Source: Pseudolysinimonas_A sp039912695 (GTDB taxonomy: Bacteria; Actinomycetota; Actinomycetes; Actinomycetales; Microbacteriaceae). Taken from it: a DNA stretch of 64,000 nt. The translations under genes were made by a program, and so were the position numbers. Below the pieces are notes generated by a model, which was given only the letters and a program-made list of their open reading frames with translations, searched no databases and was not told where the DNA came from. Positions 16,251 to 24,395 of the stretch are shown here, piece after piece. Location: assembly GCF_039912695.1 (NCBI RefSeq), contig NZ_JBDSPJ010000002.1:186001-250000 (forward strand), given 5' to 3'. Positions within the stretch are counted from its first letter, which is position 1. Every line of letters starts with the position of its first letter.

Positions 16251-16350
16251 ACACGCCCCTGCTTTGTAAACTTCCTGTTTCGCGCGGCACCCGGTTTTCT
16301 GCGAAATCGCCCGCGAAACGCACCAGATCGTCGGGAATTGCAGGATTTTT

Positions 16351-16440
16351 GCGCTCCCGCGGCTCGGATACCCTGTAACCAGGGAGCGCCGGGAAGTCTG
16401 GTCGGCCGATGCTGACGCGTCGTCGTCGATCGGAGACCAA
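16351..16440 (+). ncRNA. Structured nhaB leader, candidate cation riboswitch
   Basis: The 90 bases before nhaB fold in two competing ways. Upstream, GCGCTCCC (16351-16358) pairs perfectly with GGGAGCGC (16382-16389). GCCG (16388-16391) could pair with CGGC (16403-16406). Alternatively TGGTC-GG-CCGAT (16399-16410) pairs with ATCGG-A-GACCA (16429-16439), burying the GGAG ribosome binding site (16432-16435) five bases from the TTG start. This is what a translation-controlling riboswitch looks like. Na+/H+ antiporter genes in bacteria often carry lithium/sodium riboswitches (nhaA-I type), and the GCGCCGGGAAGTCTGG stretch is suggestive, but I could not check the match. Confidence 0.5.
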
Positions 16441-17943
16441 TTGCTGCAGACCGTAACCCGCGCCCTTGCCCACAACTTCTTGGGCGACGCACCACGCTGG
16501 TACAAGGTCGCGATCGTGGCCTTCCTGGTCGTCAATCCGATCGTTTTTCTCGGGGTCAACCCGTTCATCGGCGGGTGGCTGCTCGTCGCAGAGTTCATCT
16601 TCACTCTGATGATGGCGCTGAGGTGCTACCCGCTTCAGCCCGGCGGACTCCTGGCGATTGAAGCGATCGCGATCGGGATGGCGTCCCCGGCCGAGGTCTT
16701 CGACGAGTCCAAGTCGAACTTCGCGGTCATCCTGCTGCTGATGTTCATGGTTGCGGGCATCTACTTCATGCGCGAACTGCTGCTCTTGCTGTTCACAAAG
16801 CTCTTGGTCGGCATCCGCTCGAAGGTGCTGCTGGCTCTGACCTTTGCGGCACTGTCCGCCGTGTTGTCAGCATTCCTCGACGCGCTCACCGTTGCGGCCG
16901 TGGTGATCGCCGTCGCCACGGGCCTCTATACCGTGTACCACCGGTTCGTCTCGGGGCGTGGGTTCGACGACGACCACGAGCACGACGACGACGGGATGGT
17001 GCACCCGAAGCACGCCGACGATCTCGCGGTCTTCCGTTCATTCCTGCGCAGTCTGATGATGCACGCGATGGTCGGCACCGCTCTGGGCGGTGTCGCGACA
17101 CTGGTGGGCGAACCGCAAAACCTCCTGATCGGCGAGACCGTCGGGTGGGGGTTCGCAGACTTTTTCATCCACGTGGCGCCGGTATCAATTCCGGTGTTGG
17201 TCGTCGGGCTCGGGCTCTGCGCCCTCCTCGAACGCACGCGTTGGTTCGGCTACGGTGCGCGCCTCCCCGACTCGGTGCGCGAGGTCATGGAGAAGTGGGA
17301 TGCCAAGGAAACGGCCGACCGGGATCCGCGGACGCGCGCGCGACTCGTCATTCAAGCGCTGACCGCGGTTGCACTGGTCGCCGGCCTGGCCCTGCACGTC
17401 GCCGACGTCGGCCTGATCGGCCTCGCGGTCATCGTGCTCGCGACGGCATTCAACGGTGTCGTGCACGAACACTCCCTCGGCAAGGCCTTCCATGAGGCGA
17501 TGCCGTTCACCGCACTGCTGGTGGTGTTCTTCGCTGTTGTCGCCGTCATCCACGAGCAGGGACTGTTCACCCCGATCATCGATACCGTGCTCGCTCAGCA
17601 GGGCCGCCAGCAATTGTCGATGACCTTCGTCGCTTCGGGGGTGCTCTCGGCAGTGAGCGACAACGTCTTCGTTGCAACGGTGTACATCAATGAGGTCGAG
17701 AAAGCCTTTGCGGCGGGAACGATCTCGCAGGATCAGTTCGAGCTGCTCGCCGTGTCGATCAATACCGGCACCAACATCCCGAGTATTGCGACCCCGAATG
17801 GGCAGGCAGCGTTCCTCTTCTTGCTCACCTCGGCGCTCGCCCCGCTGATCCGACTCGGCTACCTCAAGATGCTCTGGATGGCGTTGCCCTACGCGGTGGT
17901 TCTGTCGGTGACGGCATTCCTCTGCACGGTCTACCTGTTGTGA
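16441..17943 (+). CDS. nhaB: Na+/H+ antiporter NhaB
   Basis: A 500-residue, about twelve-span sodium/proton antiporter. As I remember the E. coli NhaB sequence, it matches closely along its length: GGWLLVAEFIFTLMMAL, YPLQPGGLLAIEA, LLLMFMVAGIYFM, SAFLDALTVAAVVI and SDNVFVATVYINE (the two key aspartates), FLRSLMMHAMVGTALGG, VGEPQNLLI, INTGTNIPSIATPNGQAAF. NhaB is mainly gammaproteobacterial, so horizontal transfer is likely. A His/Asp-rich insert (DDDHEHDDDG) lies in a cytoplasmic loop at about 178-187. TTG 16441 is chosen because GGAG lies five bases upstream and the N-terminus lines up with E. coli. It ends ten bases from zapE, transcribed towards it. Confidence 0.95.
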   Translation: MLQTVTRALAHNFLGDAPRWYKVAIVAFLVVNPIVFLGVNPFIGGWLLVAEFIFTLMMALRCYPLQPGGLLAIEAIAIGMASPAEVFDESKSNFAVILLLMFMVAGIYFMRELLLLLFTKLLVGIRSKVLLALTFAALSAVLSAFLDALTVAAVVIAVATGLYTVYHRFVSGRGFDDDHEHDDDGMVHPKHADDLAVFRSFLRSLMMHAMVGTALGGVATLVGEPQNLLIGETVGWGFADFFIHVAPVSIPVLVVGLGLCALLERTRWFGYGARLPDSVREVMEKWDAKETADRDPRTRARLVIQALTAVALVAGLALHVADVGLIGLAVIVLATAFNGVVHEHSLGKAFHEAMPFTALLVVFFAVVAVIHEQGLFTPIIDTVLAQQGRQQLSMTFVASGVLSAVSDNVFVATVYINEVEKAFAAGTISQDQFELLAVSINTGTNIPSIATPNGQAAFLFLLTSALAPLIRLGYLKMLWMALPYAVVLSVTAFLCTVYLL

Positions 17944-17952
17944 TGTCGCTGT

Positions 17953-18954
17953 CTACTGCGGTGCGGTGAGCGCGATGAGGCGCGAAATCGCACGCAGGTA
18001 CTTCTTGCGGTAGCCACCCGCGAGCATGTCGTCGCCGAAAACCTGGTCGAGCGGCACCCCCGATGCGAGCACGCGTACCTGGCCGTCGTAGAGGCGATCG
18101 ACGGCTGCAACGAAGCGCAGCGCATCCGTTTGGTCGTTCAACACGTGCACCCCCCGCAACCCGACCGCCGACAGGCCGTCGAGAAGCTTCACGTAGCGCG
18201 ACGGATGCACGGTGGCGAGGTGTCGCAACACCGCGTCGAAGTCATCGATCGTCACGGTGCCGGGGATGCTCCCGGCCGCCGTTTCGAGTTCAGCTTCATC
18301 GAGCGTCGCGGCGTGACCTTCCAAATCGCGGCGCCGGTAATCGAGCCCGTCGATGCGCAGGATTTCGAATCGGGCCGAGAGTGCGTGAATCTCGCGCAGA
18401 AAGTCAACGGCGGCGAACCGCCCCTCGCCGAGAGCATTCGGCGGAGTGTTCGAGGTCGCCGCAATGCGCGTGCCGCTCTCAGCGAGTACGCCGAGCAACC
18501 GGGTCATCAACATCGTGTCGCCCGGGTCGTCGAGTTCGAACTCGTCGATCGCAACCAGGGTCGCACCGCTCAAAAGTTTGACGGCGGACGCGTAGCCGAG
18601 GGCGCCGACCAGCGCGGTGTATTCGATGAAGGTGCCGAAATATTTGCGGCCCGGCGCGAGTTTCCAGAGAGCCGCGAGCAGATGAGTCTTGCCCACGCCG
18701 AAACCGCCGTCCAGGTACAGACCGGGTTTCGTCTCGGGCGTGCGCTTGCGAAACAGACCCCCGCCCGGCTTCCACGCTCCAGCGAACGCCCGCACCCTCT
18801 CGACGGCTTCGGCCTGCGACGGGTAGTCGGGATCGGGGCGATAGTTCTCGAGCGTCGAGTCGTCAAACTGGCGCGGCGGCACGAGAGACGCGGCGAGTTC
18901 GTCGCCCGACATCGTCGGCATGCGATCGAGCAGGGACGCGGTGGGGAGAGTCAT
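17953..18954 (-). CDS. zapE: ZapE/AFG1-like AAA ATPase
   Basis: About 333 residues. The single AAA-type ATPase domain shows Walker A GGFGVGKTHLL, Walker B LVAIDEFELDDPGD, a sensor-like IAATSNTPPNALGEGRF, and the family marker FLREIHAL. The C-terminal domain includes YRRRDLEG, and FDAVLRHLATVHPSRYVKLLDGL is typical of the family. In E. coli ZapE helps constrict the division ring; in actinobacteria the role is untested. ATG 18954 is chosen because CGAGG precedes it and the family start fits; an in-frame extension to 19026 would run towards sseA. It diverges from sseA across a 123-base promoter region. Confidence 0.92.
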   Translation of the reverse strand: MTLPTASLLDRMPTMSGDELAASLVPPRQFDDSTLENYRPDPDYPSQAEAVERVRAFAGAWKPGGGLFRKRTPETKPGLYLDGGFGVGKTHLLAALWKLAPGRKYFGTFIEYTALVGALGYASAVKLLSGATLVAIDEFELDDPGDTMLMTRLLGVLAESGTRIAATSNTPPNALGEGRFAAVDFLREIHALSARFEILRIDGLDYRRRDLEGHAATLDEAELETAAGSIPGTVTIDDFDAVLRHLATVHPSRYVKLLDGLSAVGLRGVHVLNDQTDALRFVAAVDRLYDGQVRVLASGVPLDQVFGDDMLAGGYRKKYLRAISRLIALTAPQ

Positions 18955-19077
18955 GACGCCTCGGGCCTTCGTGGTGGTTCGTGTCGAACTCTTACGGCAC
19001 ATCGGCGGGCCCGTGAGCGACTGCATACCCTGGAAGGGATCACCGCAACTCTACTTACCTACTTCTTGGAGCATCTG

Positions 19078-19980
19078 ATGACCGTCGAGATCGACGCCTC
19101 CCCCGAGTTCAGCGCCTACGCCCACCCCGAGCGCCTGGTGAGCACCGACTGGCTCGCCGAACACCTCGGCGACGAGGGACTCGTCGTTGTCGCGTCCGAC
19201 GAAGACGTTCTGCTCTACGAGACCGGTCACATCGAGGGCGCGGTCAAGGTTGACTGGCACACCGACCTCAACGACCCCCTCGTGCGCGACTATCTCGACG
19301 GCGCTGGATTTGCGAAGCTGCTGTCGAGCAAAGGCATTTCGCGCGACTCGACCGTCGTGATCTACGGCGACAAGAACAACTGGTGGGCCGCGTACGCACT
19401 CTGGGTCTTCTCGCTCTTCGGCCACGACGACGTGCGTCTGCTCGACGGCGGTCGTGCCAAGTGGGAGGCGGAGGGTCGTGCGTACACGACCGAGACGTCG
19501 AAGCCCGCACCGAGCGACTACCCCGTCGTTGAGCGGGATGACCACGTACTGCGTGCCTTCAAGGACGACGTGCTCGCCCACCTCGGCAACCCGCTCGTCG
19601 ACGTGCGCTCCCCCGAGGAGTACTCGGGCGAGCGCACCACCGCGCCCGCCTACCCCGAGGAAGGCACCCTGCGCGCGGGCCACATCCCGAGCGCGCAGAG
19701 CGTGCCGTGGGCGAAGGCCGTCGCCGACAACGGCACCTTCAAGCCCCTCGGCGAGCTGAACGCGATCTACCGTGACGGCGCGGGGCTCAAGGATGGCGAC
19801 CAGATCGTCGCGTACTGCCGCATCGGTGAGCGCTCGAGCCACACCTGGTTCGTGCTGACCCACCTGCTCGGCTTCGAGAATGTGCGCAACTACGACGGCT
19901 CGTGGACCGAGTGGGGCAGCGCGGTGCGCGTGCCGATCGTTAAGGGTGCCGAGCCGGGTGCCGTCCCGGCCAAGCACTAG
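19078..19980 (+). CDS. sseA: Sulfurtransferase (two-domain rhodanese, SseA/CysA-type)
   Basis: A 300-residue protein with two rhodanese domains. The first (about 20-150) is non-catalytic and has the markers HIEGAVKVDWHTDL and VVIYGDKNNWWAAYALW. The second ends in the active loop YCRIGERSSHTWFVL, whose cysteine carries the persulfide. It moves sulfur from thiosulfate or a similar donor to cyanide or an acceptor protein. The ATG has GGAG eight bases upstream. sufE follows 42 bases later, which suggests a link to iron-sulfur or sulfur-carrier chemistry, a pairing often seen in actinobacteria. Confidence 0.95.
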   Translation: MTVEIDASPEFSAYAHPERLVSTDWLAEHLGDEGLVVVASDEDVLLYETGHIEGAVKVDWHTDLNDPLVRDYLDGAGFAKLLSSKGISRDSTVVIYGDKNNWWAAYALWVFSLFGHDDVRLLDGGRAKWEAEGRAYTTETSKPAPSDYPVVERDDHVLRAFKDDVLAHLGNPLVDVRSPEEYSGERTTAPAYPEEGTLRAGHIPSAQSVPWAKAVADNGTFKPLGELNAIYRDGAGLKDGDQIVAYCRIGERSSHTWFVLTHLLGFENVRNYDGSWTEWGSAVRVPIVKGAEPGAVPAKH

Positions 19981-20010
19981 AGCCCAGGCCAGTAGTGCCG
20001 ACGCGCCAGT

Positions 20011-20016
20011 TAGGGT
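20011..20016 (+). promoter_or_regulatory. Probable -10 box of the leaderless sufE mRNA
   Basis: TAGGGT, then GACAGC (six bases), then the GTG start at 20023. No ribosome binding site is visible. Confidence 0.45.
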
Positions 20017-20022
20017 GACAGC

Positions 20023-20475
20023 GTGAGTGATCCCGAGCTGCCTGAAGCGCTTGCGACCATCCGAGACGATTTCCTCGCGCTCGAGCAGCACGAGCGACTG
20101 CAACTGCTGCTCGAGTTCTCGCAGGAGCTTCCCGAGCTGCCGCCCAAGTACGCCGACCACCCCGACCTATTGGAACGGGTGGAGGAATGCCAGTCGCCGG
20201 TCTTCATTTTTGTCGACGTCGACTCTGAGGGGGATGGCGGGGGCATCGTGCACCTCCACGCGACCGCGCCGAAGGAGGCGCCGACGACCCGTGGATTCGC
20301 CTCGATCCTGGTGCAAGGACTCGCCGGGCTCACCGTGCAGCAAGTACTCGACGTGCCCGACGACTACCCGCTGACTCTCGGGTTGACCGAGGCCGTGAGT
20401 CCACTTCGGATCCGCGGGATGTCGGCGCTCCTCGGTCGCACGAAACGCCAGGTACGCGAGAAGACCGCCGCGTGA
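20023..20475 (+). CDS. sufE: SufE-family sulfur acceptor protein
   Basis: A 150-residue SufE-like protein. It has the ELPPKYADHP segment and the active cysteine in RVEECQSPVFIFVD, followed by GFASILVQGL and LRIRGMSALLGRTKRQVRE, the standard C-terminal helix. SufE takes persulfide sulfur from a cysteine desulfurase or, in this context, possibly from the rhodanese encoded just upstream. It overlaps the next gene by four bases (GTGA), so the reductase at 20472 is translationally coupled. Confidence 0.94.
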   Translation: MSDPELPEALATIRDDFLALEQHERLQLLLEFSQELPELPPKYADHPDLLERVEECQSPVFIFVDVDSEGDGGGIVHLHATAPKEAPTTRGFASILVQGLAGLTVQQVLDVPDDYPLTLGLTEAVSPLRIRGMSALLGRTKRQVREKTAA

Positions 20476-21170
20476 TCATCCGACCGCTGTTGCCTGCAGG
20501 CGACCCGATCGACACCTCCTCCCCCGATGCTCGGCAACTGATCGCTGCGCTCTACCCCGCGCCCGGACTCCGCGTGAACCTCGTGGCGAGCGTCGATGGC
20601 GGAACGTCGGATGCCGCGGGCACGTCGGCGGGGCTCACCGAGGGTGCCGACCGCGTCATCCTCGGAGCGATCCGCTTGGTGAGCGACACAGTGCTGATTG
20701 GCGCCGCGACGCTACGCGCCGAAGGCAGCCTCGTGCCGCGCTCCACGCATCTCACGGTGCTCACTACGACCGGCGACTTCACCGGGGCCGTCGTGCGGGC
20801 CGATATCGAGCCCGGCCGCATCCTGGTCGTCGGTCCTGCCAAGGTGGAGGAGCGAGCTCGCGCCACGTTCAACGCGCCGTTCGAATACTTCGCGCTCGAC
20901 GGCGATCGGGCGGTCCCCCTCGCGGTGATGCTCACGGCACTGCGGGATCGTGGGCTCGCGAAGATCGTCTGCGAGGGGGGTCCTCGCCTCGCGGGCCAAC
21001 TGCTCGCGGCTGGGCTCGTCGATGAACTGTGTCTGACGACGGTGCCGCGTCTTCTCGGCAACGCCTCCGCGCTGTTCGGCGGGGCGACCGGTGGCTCGCG
21101 CAGCCTCGACCTGGTGCAGGTACTGACCGACGAAGGCGGATCGCTCTACGGCCGCTGGCGGGTCAGCTAA
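20472..21170 (+). CDS. RibD C-terminal-type pyrimidine/dihydrofolate reductase
   Basis: A 232-residue protein with the RibD reductase (DHFR-like) fold. RVNLVASVDGGTSD holds the conserved SxDG, VSDTVLIGAATLRAEG is the nucleotide-binding strand, IVCEGGPRLAGQLLAAGLVDELCL is the family signature (CEGGP, LVDEL), and LFGG comes near the end. Enzymes of this type use NADPH to reduce the ribosyl group of the riboflavin intermediate, but stand-alone copies outside a rib operon often have unknown substrates. The GTG start overlaps the sufE stop. It converges on the hydrolase gene, with stop codons overlapping at 21167-21170. Confidence 0.88.
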   Translation: MIIRPLLPAGDPIDTSSPDARQLIAALYPAPGLRVNLVASVDGGTSDAAGTSAGLTEGADRVILGAIRLVSDTVLIGAATLRAEGSLVPRSTHLTVLTTTGDFTGAVVRADIEPGRILVVGPAKVEERARATFNAPFEYFALDGDRAVPLAVMLTALRDRGLAKIVCEGGPRLAGQLLAAGLVDELCLTTVPRLLGNASALFGGATGGSRSLDLVQVLTDEGGSLYGRWRVS

Positions 21171-22369
21171 CTTTCGCGCAACGCTGAGTTTGTGCGACGC
21201 TGCGCTGAGGGCAACTTCGCGATCCACCTGCGGATGGCGCCTTCCCACCGCTCGCGGTCGTAGTTCCACAACTTGGTGTGCCGGGCTGTGTCGAACGCTT
21301 CCAACGTCACGATGTCGGGTCGCGCCAGGGCGAGCGCTCGGGACGCCGTCGACGGCACGAACCCGTCGTCGTCGCTGTGCAGAATGAGCACCGGCCGATC
21401 GAGCTCTTTCGCCCGGGTGACGAAGTCGAGCCGGTCGATGTCGAGTGGTTCCGCCAGCCCGGTGAACAGCCGCCCCCACGGATGCTTGTACAGCAGGATG
21501 ACAAACGAGCGCACGAACACCGGCAGATTGCGCATCTTGACCTGAAAGTCGAGAGCCGCGATCCAATCGACGACGGGCGACTCGAGCACGACTCCGACCA
21601 CTTTGTCGCTGTAGGTCGAACGGGTGAGCGCCTGCAGCACGGTGGCCCCGCCCATCGACCAGCCGACCAGAACGAGTTCGGTGGCTCCGTGGCTGAGGGC
21701 GTACCGCATCGCCGCATCCACGTCGAGCCATTCTCGGTCGCCGAGCGCGTACCGGAAGTCGTCGCTGCGCGGCGCCTCCCCGTCATTGCGATACGACACG
21801 ACGAGGGAGGTGAACCCCGCCTCTCTGAAGATCGGCACGGCACGGAGCGTCTCGGGGCGCCGCACCGCGCGACCGTGCACGTGAATCGCCCAGTGCGTCG
21901 AAGGACCATCGGATGCCGGCACCAGCCAGGCAGGCGCGTCACCTAGCGGAGTGGCGATCTCGACGTGGTCGTACGGCACTTCGAGATCGGCCGGGGTCAG
22001 GTAGAACCAGCCCGTGAGTCGGCCGCGTTTCGCGGTGCGCAGGTCGCCGACATCCACCCCGACGATCCGGCGAGTGACGCTGGTCGCCGTGGCCGAGACG
22101 ATCTCGCCGACGCGAGCGTGACCGGTTTCACGGGCGAACCAGAAGCTGTATTCGCCCCGCAGCCGGGAGTCGGGAGTCGAATCGAGCACGATGAGACCGG
22201 CCTCGAGATCGACGGACCGGACCGCGACATCCTCTTCCCGGCGTGACGGCGGAACGATGACCTTGCGCGCGACGATCACACTCAGCGCGGCTGTCGCTAC
22301 GGCCGCAGCACCGACGAGCGCGAGGGCTCCGATAACCCCGCCGACAGCGACCTTGGTACGCGACGGCAT
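21167..22369 (-). CDS. Membrane-anchored alpha/beta hydrolase
   Basis: A 400-residue protein. An N-terminal signal-anchor (KVAVGGVIGALALVGAAAVATAALSV is hydrophobic, about residues 6-35) is followed by about 110 residues of its own character. The hydrolase domain comes next: HVHGRAVRR (oxyanion-type), nucleophile elbow GWSMGGATVLQAL, the acid in ILHSDDDGFVP, and the histidine in DTARHTKLWNYD. The GWSMGG and the SPVVDW and HPWGRLF segments place it with BEM46-like hydrolases. Substrate unknown; the anchor points to an extracytoplasmic or membrane-surface enzyme. GAGGACGG precedes the ATG. Confidence 0.88.
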   Translation of the reverse strand: MPSRTKVAVGGVIGALALVGAAAVATAALSVIVARKVIVPPSRREEDVAVRSVDLEAGLIVLDSTPDSRLRGEYSFWFARETGHARVGEIVSATATSVTRRIVGVDVGDLRTAKRGRLTGWFYLTPADLEVPYDHVEIATPLGDAPAWLVPASDGPSTHWAIHVHGRAVRRPETLRAVPIFREAGFTSLVVSYRNDGEAPRSDDFRYALGDREWLDVDAAMRYALSHGATELVLVGWSMGGATVLQALTRSTYSDKVVGVVLESPVVDWIAALDFQVKMRNLPVFVRSFVILLYKHPWGRLFTGLAEPLDIDRLDFVTRAKELDRPVLILHSDDDGFVPSTASRALALARPDIVTLEAFDTARHTKLWNYDRERWEGAIRRWIAKLPSAQRRTNSALRES

Positions 22370-22445
22370 CCGTCCTCCTCAGTGGTCCGACGTCCCGGGC
22401 GCCGCCGAACGGCGTGGCACGCCAGCGGTTTCCTGGTTGAAACCC

Positions 22446-22451
22446 TAATCT
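22446..22451 (+). promoter_or_regulatory. Probable -10 box of the leaderless DUF3000-rnd mRNA
   Basis: TAATCT, then TCAGTC (six bases), then the GTG start at 22458. No ribosome binding site is visible. Confidence 0.5.
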
Positions 22452-22457
22452 TCAGTC

Positions 22458-23054
22458 GTGGCCACCCTTGCATCCGACCCGGTCGTTCCCGCGCCATTTG
22501 GCCGCGCGCTGACCGCCGTCCGGCGAGCAACGATTCGACCCGAACTCCAACTGGGCGAAATTCCCGCACCGACCGGGCTCGCTCCGCACGCGATCGCGAT
22601 GGCCGCCGACGTCAGTCCGGTACGACACGGGATCGACTCCGTTCTCGGCACCGGCCGTTTTGTGCTGCTCTACGACCCTGAAGAACCCGACGCCTGGGGC
22701 GGCCCGTTCCGCGTGGTGTGCTTCGCACAGGCGCCGCTCGAAACCGACATCGGCCTTGATCCCTTCGTCGCAGAAGTCGCCTGGTCGTGGCTTGAAGACG
22801 CGCTCGAAGCACGCGATGCTCACTACACCGCCGCATCCGGAACCGCGACGAAAGTTCTCTCTACCGGATTCGGCGAACTCAGCCACCAGAGCGACGGTGC
22901 GCAGCTCGAGGTGCGCGCCTCGTGGACTCCCGACGGCGACGCGATCGGCGCATCCGTCGAAGCGTGGAGCGACCTGTTGTGCCAACTCGCCGGGCTCCCG
23001 CCAACTGCCGAAGCGGTCGGCCTGTTGCCGAACCGTCGAGGGGCGCGTGGCTGA
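22458..23054 (+). CDS. DUF3000 family protein
   Basis: A 198-residue soluble protein of the actinobacterial DUF3000 family: PFGRALTAVRRATIRPEL at the start, GRFVLLYDPEEPDAWGGPFRVV, WSWLEDAL, the TGFGELSHQSDGAQLEVRA strand pair, and WSDLLCQLAGLPP. Its function is unknown. It is nearly always next to the ribonuclease D gene in actinobacteria, and here overlaps it by eight bases, so a shared role in RNA metabolism is possible but unproven. Confidence 0.92.
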   Translation: MATLASDPVVPAPFGRALTAVRRATIRPELQLGEIPAPTGLAPHAIAMAADVSPVRHGIDSVLGTGRFVLLYDPEEPDAWGGPFRVVCFAQAPLETDIGLDPFVAEVAWSWLEDALEARDAHYTAASGTATKVLSTGFGELSHQSDGAQLEVRASWTPDGDAIGASVEAWSDLLCQLAGLPPTAEAVGLLPNRRGARG

Positions 23055-24321
23055 CGCCTCGAGCGAGCAGTCCCCGGCTCTGCCCGCGACACCTGCGACA
23101 CCGGACAGCCCGGCGGCGTCGCACGAGCCTGTTGTTGTCCTCGACACCCGCGAGGCGTACCTCGAGGCGGTCGAGCTCCTCGCGCTAGGAAACGGTCCGT
23201 TCGCTGTCGATGCCGAGCGAGCGTCCGGCTACCGGTATTCGCAGCGTGCGTATCTGATCCAGGTCTACCGACGCGGCTCTGGGGCGTTCCTGTTCGATCC
23301 CCCGGCGATCGGTGACTTCACCGAGCTAGCAGCCGTAATGGCCGGTGAAGAGTGGATCTTGCACGCGGCGAGCCAAGATCTCGCCTGCCTGCGAGAGGTC
23401 GGCCTCGACCCCGAGGCGATCTTCGACACCGAACTCGGGGCACGCCTTGCTGGGCTCCCCCGCGTCGGACTCGGTCCGGTCGTCGAAGATCTGCTCGGCA
23501 TCCATCTCGCGAAGGAGCACTCGGCAGCGGACTGGTCGACGCGGCCGCTCCCCCAGAGTTGGCTCGTCTATGCCGCGCTCGACGTCGAACTGCTTCCCGA
23601 CCTGCGCGACGCGATCGGCGCACTGTTGCACGAGACGGGCAAGGACGAGATCGCCGCGCAGGAGTTCGCTGCCGTGTTGCATCGCGAGACGCCGTCGCGC
23701 GTCGACCCGTGGCGCCGGCTCGCCGGAATTCACGCCCTGCGCAACGCGCGCAATCTCGCGGTTGCGCGCGAACTGTGGGTGGCCCGTGACGACTATGCGC
23801 GAGAGATCGACTCCGCCGCCGGTCGGCTTGTTCCCGATACCTCTCTCCTCGCTGCGGCTCGTGTGATGCCGACGAGCAAGCGTGACCTCGCGGCGATGAA
23901 GGAGTTCAACGGACGTGCCAGCCGGTCGCAACTCGACCGGTGGTGGGCGGCGATTGAACGCGGCGTCGTCACAGCGGACCTCCCCAATACCCGCGCGCCC
24001 GGTGACGGTGTGCCCCCGCCGCGGATCTGGGCCGACAAGAATCCCGAGGCCGACGCCCGCCTGAAGAGGGCGCGCGCTGCGGTGATCGCCCGCGCCGAAG
24101 AACTCGATATCCCGATCGAGAACGTTCTCACCCCCGATAGTCTGCGCCGCGTGGCTTGGGCTCCACCCTCGCCGATCACCACGGAAGCGGTCGCCGAGGC
24201 CCTCACCGCGCTCGGTGCCCGCCGCTGGCAGGTTGCGGCAACCGCACAGGTGATCGCCGAAGCCTTTGTAGATGTGCCCCAAGAGCCCGAAACGCCACAC
24301 GAGCCCGATTCGTCGGAATGA
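23047..24321 (+). CDS. rnd: Ribonuclease D-like 3'-5' exonuclease with HRDC domain
   Basis: About 424 residues. The DEDDy exonuclease domain shows FAVDAERASGYRY (first Asp-x-Glu), LHAASQDLACLREVG (second Asp), and WLVYAALDVELLPDL (Tyr and last Asp). An HRDC helix bundle follows (about 215-300: DPWRRLAGIHALRNARNLAVARELW), and a C-terminal region like that of actinobacterial RNase D. It trims structured RNA 3' ends. GTG 23047 is chosen because it overlaps the DUF3000 stop by eight bases. In-frame starts further upstream lie inside DUF3000 and translate to Arg/Ser-rich sequence unlike the family. Confidence 0.93.
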   Translation: MADASSEQSPALPATPATPDSPAASHEPVVVLDTREAYLEAVELLALGNGPFAVDAERASGYRYSQRAYLIQVYRRGSGAFLFDPPAIGDFTELAAVMAGEEWILHAASQDLACLREVGLDPEAIFDTELGARLAGLPRVGLGPVVEDLLGIHLAKEHSAADWSTRPLPQSWLVYAALDVELLPDLRDAIGALLHETGKDEIAAQEFAAVLHRETPSRVDPWRRLAGIHALRNARNLAVARELWVARDDYAREIDSAAGRLVPDTSLLAAARVMPTSKRDLAAMKEFNGRASRSQLDRWWAAIERGVVTADLPNTRAPGDGVPPPRIWADKNPEADARLKRARAAVIARAEELDIPIENVLTPDSLRRVAWAPPSPITTEAVAEALTALGARRWQVAATAQVIAEAFVDVPQEPETPHEPDSSE

Positions 24322-24353
24322 TCAAAGGACGCAACGTCGCGAAAGCCCCTGCC

Positions 24354-24359
24354 TAGGAT
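24354..24359 (+). promoter_or_regulatory. Probable -10 box upstream of fadA
   Basis: TAGGAT lies only three bases before the in-frame ATG at 24363, so a transcript from it would start within or after that codon. This supports the next start, GTG 24396, which has its own GGAGG five bases away. Confidence 0.35.
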
Positions 24360-24395
24360 CGGATGAGTTCATCGAAATCCGTACTGGAGGGCATT

